DNA of 64,000 nt from Bacillota bacterium (GTDB taxonomy: Bacteria > Bacillota > Bacilli > Paenibacillales > Paenibacillaceae). The notes under the pieces were generated by a model. It did not search any database. It was not told the DNA's origin and saw only the letters and a list, made by a program, of their open reading frames with translations. The stretch is from NCBI GenBank assembly GCA_023386495.1, contig JAEWJS010000152.1, positions 183,648 to 247,647 on the forward strand. The letters run 5' to 3'. The translations under genes and the position numbers were made by a program. Numbering within the stretch: position 1 is the first letter of the stretch; each line of letters starts with the position of its first letter. This document shows positions 8,948 through 17,063 of the stretch, in pieces.

Positions 8948-8964
8948 AACGAGGAGGCAGCGGG

Positions 8965-11715
8965 ATGATGATGGTGACGAGCGCGGACCATGCAACATTA
9001 GCCGTTGAAGGATTGACATGCGAATATCGGACGGCACCGCTAGGATTGGATGCTGCCAGTCCCAGACTAAGCTGGATGCTGCGAAGCGAGCGCAGGGACA
9101 CGCTGCAGACGGCCTATCGGCTGCAGGTAGCGGATGGGCCGGAGCGCTTCGAATCGCTATTATGGGATTCCGGCCGCGTAGACTCGGACCAATCGGTACA
9201 TGTGACGTATGCTGGACCGGGGCTGCAGCCCCGCACGCGTTATGCTTATCGCGTGAAGGTGTGGGACAATCATGGCCGCGAGTCGGAATGGAGCGCGACG
9301 GCGTGGTGGGAGACCGGGCTGCTGCAGCCGACAGGCTGGCAGGCGCAATGGATCGCGGCCGGTTCAGGCGGCGATACGGTTGATGCGGCGATGCCGGCTC
9401 AGGACGAGCCGGCGCATATGCTGCGCAAGCGTGTAGAGCTGCGGCCGGGCATTCGATCGGCGCGCATCTACGCGACCGCTGCAGGCGTATACGAGCTCTA
9501 CGTGAACGGGAGCAAGGTTGGCGACGACCTGCTCGCGCCGGGCTGGACCAGCTATCGGCACAGGCTGCAATATCAGACGTATGACGTGACCGATGCGCTG
9601 CGCGAGGGCGGGAACGGCATCGGCATTCTGCTCGGGAGCGGCTGGTACACCGGCATGCTGGGCTGGAAAGATCGGACCTGCCTTTACGGAAACCGGCGGG
9701 CGGCGCTGTTGCAACTGCATGTGGCGTATGCGGACGGTACGGAGGAGGTCGTGACGACGGATTCGACCTGGCGTTCGTCGAAGGCAGGCCCGATTCGGAT
9801 GTCGGAGATCTATGCAGGCGAAGTATACGATGCGCGTCTGGAGCTGCCCGGATGGAGCGAGGCGGATTTCTACGATTCGGATTGGGCGGCGGTCGACATG
9901 CTGGCGCTGGCGCATGATCGGGTCGTGGCGCAGGAGAACTGGCCTGTGCGCGTGACGGAGACGCTGCGGCCGGCAGCCGTGCTTCATACCCCGAACGGTG
10001 AGACCGTGCTGGACATGGGACAGAACATGGTCGGACGCATACGCATGACGCTCGATGCGGAAGCGGGTACCGCGATTCGCCTGCGCCATGCGGAGGTACT
10101 CGACCGCGACGGCAATCTTTACACCGGTAACCTGCGGAAAGCGAAGCAAGTCGTTACCTATATCGCTAACGGCGCTGCCGGAGCCGAATATGCGCCGACC
10201 TTCACGTTCCAAGGCTTTCGTTACGTGCATGTGGACGGCCTGCCGGCGGGGATGTCGGATCGCGAGCTGATGGATCGTTTCGTCGGCGAGGTTATCCATT
10301 CCGATATGCCGAAGACAGGCAGCTTCGAATGCTCGCACCCGCTCATCAATCGGCTTCAGGCGAATATCGAGTGGGGGCAGCGAGGCAATTTTCTCGATGT
10401 GCCGACGGACTGCCCGCAGCGCGACGAGCGTCTCGGCTGGACAGGGGATGCGCAGGTGTTCGTCCGAACCGCCGCATTCAATTACCAGGTCGGGCCGTTC
10501 TTCACCAAGTGGCTGCGCGACTTGAAGACAGATCAGCGCCCTGACGGCAGCGTGCCGTTCGTCGTGCCGAACGTGCTGGACGACAATCCGGACGGCGAGA
10601 GCGTCACGGCATCTGCGGCTTGGGGCGACGCAGCCGTCATCTGTCCATGGACAATCTATCTGAGCTATGGGGATAAGAGGCTGCTGGCGGAGCAGTTCGA
10701 GAGCATGAAGGCGTGGGTCGGCTATATTCGCCGGCAGGGCAATAACGAATGGCTCTGGAACACCGGCTTCCACTTCGGCGACTGGCTTGGGCTGGATGCC
10801 AAGGAGAACAGCTACGTAGGCGCGACGCCGCGGGATCTCATCGCGACGGCCTACTATGCCCACGCGGCGAGGCTGGTGAGAGATGCTGCCGTCGTACTCG
10901 GAAGAGCGGAAGACGTTCGCTTATATAGCGAGCTGCATGCGCGCGTCACCGCCGAATTCCGAGCGGAATTCGTGACGGCTCGGGGCCGCTTGGCGGCACC
11001 GACGCAGACGGCGCATGTGCTGGCGCTCATGTTCGGCCTGGTCGAAGGGGATGAGCGGGTGCGCATTGCGCATGACCTGAACGAGCTGGTGAAGCAGAAC
11101 GACTGGCATCTGACGACCGGCTTCGTCGGCACGCCGTATCTGTGCTTTGCGCTGTCGGACAACGGCTATCACGACACGGCCGTGAAGCTGCTGATGCAGG
11201 AGTCGTACCCGTCATGGCTCTACTCGGTGGCGAAGGGCGCGACGACGATCTGGGAGCACTGGGACGGCATTAAGCCGGACGGCACGTTCTGGAGCGACGA
11301 CATGAACTCGTTCAACCATTACGCCTACGGCGCGATCGGCGAGTGGATGTATCGCTACGTCGCCGGGCTGGATCTCGATGAGACGAGCGGCGAGGCAGGC
11401 TATAAGCGCATCCGGATCGCGCCTCGGTATGCCGGCGATTCGCTGAGCCATGCCCGTGCAGCGCTGCAATCGCCATATGGGCCGATCGTGTCCGGCTGGC
11501 GCATCGACGAGGGCACCGTGAACGTAGAGGTCACCGTACCCGCGAACGCGACGGCGGAGATCGTGCTGCAGGAAGCACGCTTAGCCGAACTGACGGAGAG
11601 CGGCGGGCCGGCATTGGGGGCGGCAGGCGTACTGTCAGCCATGGAAATGGATGGCGCTGTTGTGCTGTCGGTCGGATCGGGCGAATATCGGTTCCGGTAT
11701 TTGCGGAAGGCGTAG
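8965..11715 (+). CDS. GH78 alpha-L-rhamnosidase
   Basis: A 916-residue enzyme expected to remove terminal alpha-L-rhamnose from plant glycosides or polysaccharides. GAGGAGG at 8951-8957 fixes the ATG at 8965 over the ATG at 8914. No signal peptide is present, so it acts on imported oligosaccharides in the cytoplasm. Domain order fits the family: N-terminal beta domains (Bac_rhamnosid_N-like, about 130-330), Bac_rhamnosid (about 335-440), the (alpha/alpha)6 barrel with the diagnostic motif DERLGWTGDAQVF near residue 490 and TTIWEHWDG near 770, and a C-terminal beta domain. It has no sugar-transport partner here. A dyad at 8931-8947 may control it. Confidence 0.95.
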   Translation: MMMVTSADHATLAVEGLTCEYRTAPLGLDAASPRLSWMLRSERRDTLQTAYRLQVADGPERFESLLWDSGRVDSDQSVHVTYAGPGLQPRTRYAYRVKVWDNHGRESEWSATAWWETGLLQPTGWQAQWIAAGSGGDTVDAAMPAQDEPAHMLRKRVELRPGIRSARIYATAAGVYELYVNGSKVGDDLLAPGWTSYRHRLQYQTYDVTDALREGGNGIGILLGSGWYTGMLGWKDRTCLYGNRRAALLQLHVAYADGTEEVVTTDSTWRSSKAGPIRMSEIYAGEVYDARLELPGWSEADFYDSDWAAVDMLALAHDRVVAQENWPVRVTETLRPAAVLHTPNGETVLDMGQNMVGRIRMTLDAEAGTAIRLRHAEVLDRDGNLYTGNLRKAKQVVTYIANGAAGAEYAPTFTFQGFRYVHVDGLPAGMSDRELMDRFVGEVIHSDMPKTGSFECSHPLINRLQANIEWGQRGNFLDVPTDCPQRDERLGWTGDAQVFVRTAAFNYQVGPFFTKWLRDLKTDQRPDGSVPFVVPNVLDDNPDGESVTASAAWGDAAVICPWTIYLSYGDKRLLAEQFESMKAWVGYIRRQGNNEWLWNTGFHFGDWLGLDAKENSYVGATPRDLIATAYYAHAARLVRDAAVVLGRAEDVRLYSELHARVTAEFRAEFVTARGRLAAPTQTAHVLALMFGLVEGDERVRIAHDLNELVKQNDWHLTTGFVGTPYLCFALSDNGYHDTAVKLLMQESYPSWLYSVAKGATTIWEHWDGIKPDGTFWSDDMNSFNHYAYGAIGEWMYRYVAGLDLDETSGEAGYKRIRIAPRYAGDSLSHARAALQSPYGPIVSGWRIDEGTVNVEVTVPANATAEIVLQEARLAELTESGGPALGAAGVLSAMEMDGAVVLSVGSGEYRFRYLRKA

Positions 11716-11777
11716 AATCAAATGGTTAATTAAGCTAATAGTTCTATATACCTAGTTCTATTATCCCGAAAAAGTTG

Positions 11778-11806
11778 TTTACACGACTCCCAACGCGTGC
11801 TATCAT
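11778..11806 (+). promoter_or_regulatory. Sigma-A promoter of the cheW transcript
   Basis: TTTACA (11778-11783) and TATCAT (11801-11806) are separated by 17 bp. Transcription would start near 11813, giving a leader that contains the riboswitch. Confidence 0.65.
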
Positions 11807-11844
11807 GATGTCATCTAAGGCGTAGTGCCTAACCTGCAACCGAA

Positions 11845-11930
11845 TACGAGAGGGCAAACTTGCTGAAAGGCAAGGACGCAAAACCACGGGCCTAAAGCTG
11901 ATTCCAGCTAAGGCAGCCGGGCTGCACACT
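11845..11930 (+). promoter_or_regulatory. Cyclic-di-GMP-I (GEMM) riboswitch aptamer
   Basis: The order of conserved blocks matches the GEMM-I consensus: AGGGCAAAC (11851-11859), GAAAGGCAAGGACGCAAAAC (11864-11883) with the GAAA tetraloop, CACGGGCCTAAAG with a second hairpin, then AGGCAGCCGGGCTGC (11911-11925). A terminator follows at 11952-11987. ACACT (11926-11930) can pair with AGTGT (11939-11943) and GCTGC (11921-11925) with GCAGC (11949-11953); this alternative hairpin would take the terminator base and the aptamer end together. That suggests an OFF switch, with ligand-bound aptamer leaving the terminator free; direction is inference. Confidence 0.88.
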
Positions 11931-11951
11931 GTTTTTTTAGTGTTGTTTGCA

Positions 11952-11987
11952 GCGCCCTTTCTCTGCCATGAGAAAGGGTGCTTTTTT
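11952..11987 (+). terminator. Riboswitch-controlled terminator before cheW
   Basis: A 12-bp stem (11952-11963 with 11970-11981, one G-T pair) over a TGCCAT loop is followed by six T residues (11982-11987). It lies between the aptamer and the cheW ribosome binding site. Confidence 0.85.
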
Positions 11988-12066
11988 ATGGCTGCGTGAT
12001 GTCGATTTATGTCGTAATATGGAAAAATTCATGCGCGCAACGCGACAACAAGGGGGAACATACCGC

Positions 12067-12588
12067 ATGGCAAAGCAATTATTACAGTACGCGGAGCAAC
12101 GCGTAGAGGACAAGCAGAGGGAGAGGTTCCTCACATTCATGCTCGGCAGCGAGGTCTATGGGATCGAGGTCAAATACGTGCGAGAAATTATCGGCATCCA
12201 GGCCATCAAGGAGATCCCGGAGCTGTCTGATGACATCAAGGGCTTCATCAGCCTGCGTGGACACATCATTCCTGTCATGGATGCCCGACTTCGCTTCAAG
12301 AAGCCTCTTCGTCCTTACGGCGATCGGACGTGCATTGTGGTCGTGGAGATCCGAGAGCGATCGATTGGACTGATCGTCGACAGCGTTGCCGAGGTATTGA
12401 CCATTGGGGAGCGGGATATCGTGTCGCCGTCCGGCATGGCAACGGGACACAGCCAGCGATACATCAAGGGAATCGGCAAGGTCGGGATCGATGCCAAAAT
12501 GCTTCTCGATTGCAACAGCCTGCTGCAGCACGAAGAATTCGACGCATCGGCACAATTCGTAACCGCTAACGGAGGTCTAGGCAGATGA
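12067..12588 (+). CDS. cheW: CheW-like chemotaxis coupling protein
   Basis: A 173-residue protein made of one CheW domain, which bridges chemoreceptors and the CheA kinase. AGGGGGAA at 12051-12058 supports the ATG at 12067. Typical motifs are RFLTFMLGSEVYGIEVKYVREIIG at the N-terminus, KGFISLRGHIIPVMDARLRF in the middle and IGLIVDSVAEVLTI later. Its mRNA leader carries a c-di-GMP-I riboswitch, linking chemotaxis to the motile/sessile switch. The stop codon overlaps the ATG of a truncated receptor-like reading frame, suggesting that cheW was once in an operon with a methyl-accepting protein. There is no cheA nearby. Confidence 0.92.
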   Translation: MAKQLLQYAEQRVEDKQRERFLTFMLGSEVYGIEVKYVREIIGIQAIKEIPELSDDIKGFISLRGHIIPVMDARLRFKKPLRPYGDRTCIVVVEIRERSIGLIVDSVAEVLTIGERDIVSPSGMATGHSQRYIKGIGKVGIDAKMLLDCNSLLQHEEFDASAQFVTANGGLGR

Positions 12589-12712
12589 AATTAACGATCA
12601 AAGCCCGCTTAACCTAGGCTCGATCCTGAAGGTGCAGGATGGAACGAAGATCGCGGCGGCTGTGCCGGCATCGCGCATTCTGCTGAGCGACGCCGATTTC
12701 GGCAAATACTAA
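12585..12712 (+). pseudogene. Remnant of a methyl-accepting chemotaxis protein gene joined to an unrelated tail
   Basis: The ATG at 12585 overlaps the cheW stop (ATGA) and encodes only MKLTIKARLT before TAG at 12615; this is the usual opening of Bacillota chemoreceptors. In another frame the following bases read as a gene end, GSILKVQDGTKIAAAVPASR followed by ILLSDADFGKY, stopping at TAA 12710-12712. The simplest reading is a deletion that removed the receptor body and fused its first codons to the last codons of a different gene. Identity of the second fragment is not recognised. Confidence 0.55.
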
Positions 12713-12735
12713 TACAGTCAGGGCAGGCAGATGAT

Positions 12736-12776
12736 AAGGGGATGATAGGGCAATATGCCATGTCATCCCCTTCGTT
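12736..12776 (+). terminator. Intrinsic terminator closing the cheW unit
   Basis: AAGGGGATGA (12736-12745) pairs with TCATCCCCTT (12763-12772), a perfect 10-bp stem, followed by CGTTTT. Confidence 0.75.
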
Positions 12777-12841
12777 TTGCTGAGGAACCGCATTCGTACA
12801 AGATGCCGCATCGCCGAACGCCGAACGAGAATCCCAGGCTC

Positions 12842-13023
12842 TAACGGACACAGATGACGCTATTCGGCGTATTTCAATGATATTCAAATTGTAACGGACC
12901 TGGCAGACGTTATTGATAGGAATAGGGCGTTATTATAGTTGAAATCGCAGAATAAGTCCCGTCAGGTCCGTTAGATAATCAGAAGGCACGCAATGCACGA
13001 AATAACGTCTGTGAAGTCCGTTA
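12842..13023. repeat. Four-unit inverted repeat element, family I, copy A
   Basis: Four 23-bp units of the form TAACGGAC-N6-GACGYTATT: 12842-12864 and 12892-12914 in forward orientation, 12951-12973 and 13001-13023 inverted. Start-to-start spacing is 50, 59 and 50 bp. The same element recurs at 29412-29593 with identical spacing. It fills the gap between the cheW terminator and the gene ending at 13035. No reading frame of note crosses it. Confidence 0.85.
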
Positions 13024-13034
13024 GATAGTCGGGT

Positions 13035-13544
13035 TCAACCAAGCGGATCATTCAAATCGGCGAGCTTAGCTCGTCTTACTCGCAACGTGCGTATATACGA
13101 GTAGATTACAGCAGATAGAGTGGTCAATAGCATGCCGCCAATGAAAGTATAGCCATTAAAGAACATTGTGTTCGTGTATTGATTCAGCAGCGGATAGCGG
13201 TACAGCTTCGAATCGGGATGATCCCAATCACCCAGTTGTTCTAGCAGCGCTTGGATATACTCGATCTCACCGATTACGGCCCAGATCATGATCGCCGAGA
13301 CCGATAACAGCATTGAGGACGTGAATCGTCCATCGGCTCCTTGGAACCACTGGAGAAGAAGAGCATAATAGACCCACTGGAAGGCAAGATATACAGGGAT
13401 TGCAAGTATGATCGGAATTAAGCCCGGATTTCCATTACCCGATATCTGCGAGGGAGCCGCGGTTAAGAGCGCGATGAAATAGAACAACAATACGCTAGCG
13501 GCCAGCAATGCAATCGTTATGGATATTCGTTTTCGCATCGGCAT
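13035..13544 (-). CDS. Four-helix membrane protein of unknown function
   Basis: A 169-residue protein with four predicted transmembrane segments: about residues 9-28, 43-65, 77-98 and 128-150, with a short basic C-terminal tail (RTLRVRRAKL). The start has GGGGAGA about 12 bp upstream; MRKR two codons later is an alternative. I recognise no family. It is transcribed alone, away from the DinB gene and toward the repeat element at 12842-13023. Confidence 0.65.
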   Translation of the reverse strand: MPMRKRISITIALLAASVLLFYFIALLTAAPSQISGNGNPGLIPIILAIPVYLAFQWVYYALLLQWFQGADGRFTSSMLLSVSAIMIWAVIGEIEYIQALLEQLGDWDHPDSKLYRYPLLNQYTNTMFFNGYTFIGGMLLTTLSAVIYSYIRTLRVRRAKLADLNDPLG

Positions 13545-13662
13545 GGCGTCATTGTCTCCCCTATTCGTCCTTCTCCACGATCGGAGACGACAACTAGATC
13601 TTTAAGTCGAGTATACTACCTCATGCTGTAGGCGCAAGGAGTAACTGCATAAAGACGCACTC

Positions 13663-13692
13663 TTGTACGAATTTGCGGGGTATTGGTATAAT
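13663..13692 (+). promoter_or_regulatory. Promoter of the DinB gene
   Basis: TTGTAC (13663-13668) and TATAAT (13687-13692) are 18 bp apart, with an extended TGG before the -10 box. The ATG follows 30 bp later. Confidence 0.65.
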
Positions 13693-13721
13693 CTGCATAA
13701 AAAAGAGAGGGTGGAGAGCGG

Positions 13722-14192
13722 ATGGTGTTAAGGGATCATTACAAGAGGCTCAACGAACACTCCTACTGGGCGAATCAGCGTATATTGGGTGCACTCCGCG
13801 GCATGGACGAAGCAGAAGCGCTGCAGGAGAAGAAGCTGTTCGCGCATATTACGGCAGCCGAGCGCGTGTGGCTCACGAGGCTTGAGGGAAAAGATAGCTC
13901 CAAGCTGGCAATCTGGCCGGCATACAATCTACAAGAATGCGAAGAACGGACAGAAGCGAACGCAGAGGGGTACAGACGCTATCTCGAAGGGATCTCCGAC
14001 ACCGATTTCGCAAGCGTGGTCGCGTATCGGAATTCGACGGGTCAGGAATTCCGCACCGCCGTCGGCGATATTCTCTCGCATGTCACCTTGCACGGCAGTT
14101 ATCATCGCGGTCAGATCGCAAGCTTCCTGCGGATCAATGGCTTCACGCCGGTAGGCACCGACTTTATTCTATACGCCCGCGAGCAATTATAG
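13722..14192 (+). CDS. DinB family putative metal-dependent hydrolase/thiol transferase
   Basis: A 156-residue four-helix-bundle protein of the DinB/YfiT-like superfamily, whose members bind a divalent metal and include bacillithiol-dependent transferases. The three-histidine pattern is present: His in FAHITAAERVW (about residue 47) and two in HVTLHGSYHRGQI (about 129-137), the last being the family signature. A GGAG precedes the ATG by 5 bp and a good promoter lies upstream. It is monocistronic and ends in a strong hairpin. Substrate unknown. Confidence 0.88.
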   Translation: MVLRDHYKRLNEHSYWANQRILGALRGMDEAEALQEKKLFAHITAAERVWLTRLEGKDSSKLAIWPAYNLQECEERTEANAEGYRRYLEGISDTDFASVVAYRNSTGQEFRTAVGDILSHVTLHGSYHRGQIASFLRINGFTPVGTDFILYAREQL

Positions 14193-14202
14193 GCAATGCA
14201 CA

Positions 14203-14236
14203 AGAAGAGCAGCCGCATGATTAGGGCTGCTCTTCT
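14203..14236. terminator. Hairpin between convergent dinB-like and xapX-like genes
   Basis: AGAAGAGCAGCC (14203-14214) pairs with GGCTGCTCTTCT (14225-14236), a perfect 12-bp stem. It lies between convergent genes but lacks a clear T run. Confidence 0.5.
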
Positions 14237-14265
14237 AGTCTGCTGAACCGCCCGCAGGCGAAAGA

Positions 14266-14433
14266 TCACTTCCACCATTCCGATAGCCGCTCCGCGAGGA
14301 TGCCGCCGAGATAGACGCCGACGATTCCGAGAACGCCTGCGAGCACAGGAGGTGCGGGCAGCGGCAGACGGAGGAAGCGGAACAAGATGCCGACGCCCAT
14401 ACCTGCGATTAATGCCATTATCCATTCCCTCAT
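14266..14433 (-). CDS. XapX domain protein (small membrane protein)
   Basis: A 55-residue protein read from ATG 14433 to TGA 14266-14268, starting MREWIMALIAGMGVGILF and ending RLSEWWK. The family pattern is clear: two hydrophobic helices, the motif RLPLPAPPVLAGVLGIVGVY, and a GG-IL ending, as in the XapX/DUF1427 family. AGGTGA lies 5 bp before the start. It is too short for many gene finders. XapX proteins are thought to be membrane proteins of unknown function. The gene is followed by the hairpin at 14203-14236. Confidence 0.8.
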   Translation of the reverse strand: MREWIMALIAGMGVGILFRFLRLPLPAPPVLAGVLGIVGVYLGGILAERLSEWWK

Positions 14434-14512
14434 TCCAGTCACCTGCTTATACCGTTTACCTTATTCTGCCTCCCCTTCGGTAAATTATGTTGCTCCACCA
14501 AGAAGACAACGA

Positions 14513-14707
14513 TCATTTCCCCTTCGGCTCGAACTTCAGGCACGGCTGGCCGGAGGAAGACAGCACCAGTGCGCTCGGCATGGAGCGTGTCTTGAATTCG
14601 TATGCTCTGCAGCCTCTAGGGAAGGCCGGGTCCCAAGTGACGTAGTAATGCCGGCACTTCATGCAATTGACCCGCTTCTCTTGCGGGTGGGTCGGATTGC
14701 GCGACAT
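14513..14707 (-). CDS. Small cysteine-motif protein of the type often mislabelled uracil-DNA glycosylase
   Basis: A 64-residue basic protein. The second of two close ATGs (14707) is chosen because GAGAGG sits 7 bp upstream of it. It has the conserved pattern N-C-M-K-C-R-H-Y-Y-V-T-W-D-P-x-x-P-R-G-C-R-A-Y (residues about 16-38) and later S-S-G-Q-P-C, giving four cysteines that could hold a zinc ion. Bacillota homologues are annotated as uracil-DNA glycosylase in databases, but this length cannot hold that fold. Function unknown. Confidence 0.75.
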   Translation of the reverse strand: MSRNPTHPQEKRVNCMKCRHYYVTWDPAFPRGCRAYEFKTRSMPSALVLSSSGQPCLKFEPKGK

Positions 14708-14874
14708 TGTCATTCCTCTCTTCTGCAGCGATTGTCGTTGACTAACGATTATTGTAGCAGACGAACGGAAGTAGGGGCATGGAAAACTTATCATTCTTCT
14801 AGCATTCACGTCTGGGCGCTGGGCGAATATCCTGTCGGGTAAAGAGATCATAATTGACGGAGGCGGCATCGACG

Positions 14875-15654
14875 ATGGGATATTACGTAACGGTGGAACC
14901 CGGGGTGAAGCTCTACGTGGAAGACATCAACCCGGCAGGAAGCAAGACGATCGTGTTTTTGCACGGCTGGCCGCTGAGCCACGAACAGTTCGAATATCAG
15001 TTCAATGTGCTGCCGAGCATGGGCTACCGCTGCATCGGCATCGACTGGCGCGGCTTCGGCAGGTCGGACCGTCCCTACACCGGTTATCGTCTAGAGCGGT
15101 TAGCGGATGATATCCGCGCCGTCGTCGAAGCGCTGAAACTGCACGATTATGTGCTTGCCGGACATTCGACCGGAGGCGCGATCGCGATCAAATACGTTGT
15201 GCGTTATAATGGCGGCGGGGCATCCAAGCTCGTGCTCATCGATGCAGCGGCACCGCGCGGCTTCACCAAGGAGACGGCGGAGCAACTGCTGAAGGAGTCG
15301 TTGAACGATCGAGCCGACATGATGCGCGGCGTGACGGACATATTCTTCTTCCGGTACATCACGCAGCCATTCTCGGACTGGTTCAATCGTATGGGCATGC
15401 AGGCCGCCGGATGGTCGACGGCCGCGATCATCGTCATGCTGCGGGACTTGGATCTGAATGCTGACCTGCCTCGCATCCAGATGCCGACGCTGATTGTCCA
15501 CGGCATTCATGATCAGGTCATTCCGTTCAGCCAAGCGGAGGAAATGCAGCGGATGATTCCCCGTTCAACTCTTGTCCCCTTCATGTACAGCGGACATGGC
15601 TCATTCTATGACGAACGCGAGAAGTTCAATCAGCTGTTAAGCGAGTTCGCCTGA
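14875..15654 (+). CDS. Alpha/beta hydrolase (non-heme chloroperoxidase/esterase-like)
   Basis: A 259-residue cytoplasmic hydrolase. GGAGG at 14859-14863 supports ATG 14875 over the TTG at 14854. Typical elements are the oxyanion turn FLHGWPLSHEQF (about residue 30), WRGFGRSDRP, nucleophile Ser in AGHSTGGAIA (about residue 100), Asp in VHGIHDQVIP (about 210) and the catalytic His in YSGHGSFYDE (about 242). The layout matches cofactor-free haloperoxidases and aryl esterases; substrate not inferable. Monocistronic. Confidence 0.88.
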   Translation: MGYYVTVEPGVKLYVEDINPAGSKTIVFLHGWPLSHEQFEYQFNVLPSMGYRCIGIDWRGFGRSDRPYTGYRLERLADDIRAVVEALKLHDYVLAGHSTGGAIAIKYVVRYNGGGASKLVLIDAAAPRGFTKETAEQLLKESLNDRADMMRGVTDIFFFRYITQPFSDWFNRMGMQAAGWSTAAIIVMLRDLDLNADLPRIQMPTLIVHGIHDQVIPFSQAEEMQRMIPRSTLVPFMYSGHGSFYDEREKFNQLLSEFA

Positions 15655-15764
15655 TCGGCTGCGAGGCGATGAACGCTTCGCGCAGCGCCTCTGGAGCCAG
15701 CTAACTTTTACCGAGCATGAATCGTCTATTCGATAGGGTCTGCTGCTAACAAGGAGTTGTGTAC

Positions 15765-16199
15765 ATGTTCAAGCATTACAGCATCTTATGGATCGCGTAT
15801 GCGATTCTCATCACCGCCGCCTTGTTCGGATTAGAGATCTTGGAAGGCAACAAAATTACGACGACAGAGTATTATGGGCTTCGGAATGCAGGGCCCATCT
15901 TTTTTTTCATGCTGTCGGCTCTTGTCGTCGTGCTCTATCCCATTACCTGCTTGCCGCTGACGATGCTGCTTGGGCGGTTCGTCCGCCCGATGGTTCTGCG
16001 CATCATCATCTACGCGGTGCTCGGAGGCGCAGCGGGCTATCGGCTCTTTCACAGGATGTACGACTACGGGGACGGTTATTTCATTAGAGGCTACGGGCTG
16101 GACGAGAATACCGGCATTCTCGTCTTCGGCGCAGCGGGGCTGCTCTACGGCGGGATTGACCATTATATGAGGCAACAGAAGAAACCCGGCACGCGATAA
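15765..16199 (+). CDS. Small membrane protein of unknown function
   Basis: A 144-residue protein with AAGGAG at 15751-15756 placed 8 bp before ATG 15765; a GTG at 15759 is too close to the site. It has three to four hydrophobic segments (about residues 8-27, 43-68, 77-95 and 115-132) and a conserved-looking RMYDYGDGYFIRGYG loop. No family is recognised. A terminator that overlaps the stop codon serves it and the converging AraC gene. Confidence 0.65.
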   Translation: MFKHYSILWIAYAILITAALFGLEILEGNKITTTEYYGLRNAGPIFFFMLSALVVVLYPITCLPLTMLLGRFVRPMVLRIIIYAVLGGAAGYRLFHRMYDYGDGYFIRGYGLDENTGILVFGAAGLLYGGIDHYMRQQKKPGTR

Positions 16200-16217
16200 A
16201 CGCATGCCGGGCTTCTT
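16179..16217. terminator. Terminator hairpin between convergent genes
   Basis: AAGAAACCCGGCA (16179-16191) pairs with TGCCGGGCTTCTT (16205-16217) with one mismatch. The stem overlaps the end of the upstream gene. Confidence 0.6.
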
Positions 16218-16238
16218 GCGTGTTATAGCCTTGCTGGG

Positions 16239-17045
16239 TTACCCGCCTCTTCTGTATTCGGTAGGCGTCAGCCCCGTCAGCTGCTTCACCATGCGCGCGA
16301 AGTGATAGGACGTCTGGAAGCCGCATTGCGCGGCTACCTCTCCAACCGAGAGACCTGTGCTGCGCAGCAGGCTGGTGCCTTGGTTCACGCGGTAGCGCCA
16401 TAGATATTGAATCGGCGTGATGCCCTCATCCTTGCGGAACAGTCGAATCAGATGCTCGGCTGACATGCCGGCTGCGCGGGCGAGCTCGGGCAGCCCGATC
16501 CGTTCCGCACAACGAGCATGGATTGCCGCCTTGGCGACGAGTACGGCGGGATGCTTGGCCGTGTCGGCGTCTGTTCGCCGCACCTCGTCTAGGAAGAGCA
16601 GGATCGCCGACCTGCCGAGCGAACGGATCAATTCATCCTCGCGAGCGGCGCCTGCGTGCTGCAGGCTTGCCATCACATCGGCGAGCGCACTCATCCCATC
16701 GGACAGCCTTACGGCAATCGGGAGCGACTCGAAGCGAGCGGCGGCTTCCGGCAGCAACGGCTGCACGGCGACGGCGATCCAGCGATGCCAGGTTTCCCTA
16801 GTCGGCGCGAAGGCGAACTGTTCCATATGCCCCGGTTTCAGCAGCGCCGTATAACCGGCAGGCACGTAGTGGTCGATGCCGTCGACCGTGACGGTCATCG
16901 AGCCGGTATGCACGAGCACGAGCTGGAGATCGGGCTGCAGCCGCGGTCCGAAATTACCGCCCGGGCCATAGATGACCGTCCCGGCGAACGCTGCCGTCAC
17001 GTCGAACGGCGGCACCGAATACCTCGCCTCATCCACAACGTCCAT
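16239..17045 (-). CDS. AraC family transcriptional regulator
   Basis: A 268-residue regulator. An N-terminal cupin-like sensor (about 10-150: LVLVHTGSMTVTVDG, DHYVPAGYTALLKPGHMEQF) precedes a C-terminal AraC DNA-binding domain with helix-turn-helix units IGLPELARAAGMSAEHLIRLF and LSVGEVAAQCGFQTSYHFARM, ending LTGLTPTEYRR. Its start lies 18 bp after the stop of the GbsR-like gene on the same strand, so the two regulators are probably co-transcribed. Target and ligand unknown. Confidence 0.9.
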   Translation of the reverse strand: MDVVDEARYSVPPFDVTAAFAGTVIYGPGGNFGPRLQPDLQLVLVHTGSMTVTVDGIDHYVPAGYTALLKPGHMEQFAFAPTRETWHRWIAVAVQPLLPEAAARFESLPIAVRLSDGMSALADVMASLQHAGAAREDELIRSLGRSAILLFLDEVRRTDADTAKHPAVLVAKAAIHARCAERIGLPELARAAGMSAEHLIRLFRKDEGITPIQYLWRYRVNQGTSLLRSTGLSVGEVAAQCGFQTSYHFARMVKQLTGLTPTEYRRGG

Positions 17046-17063
17046 TCAAGGGCCGCCTCCGAT

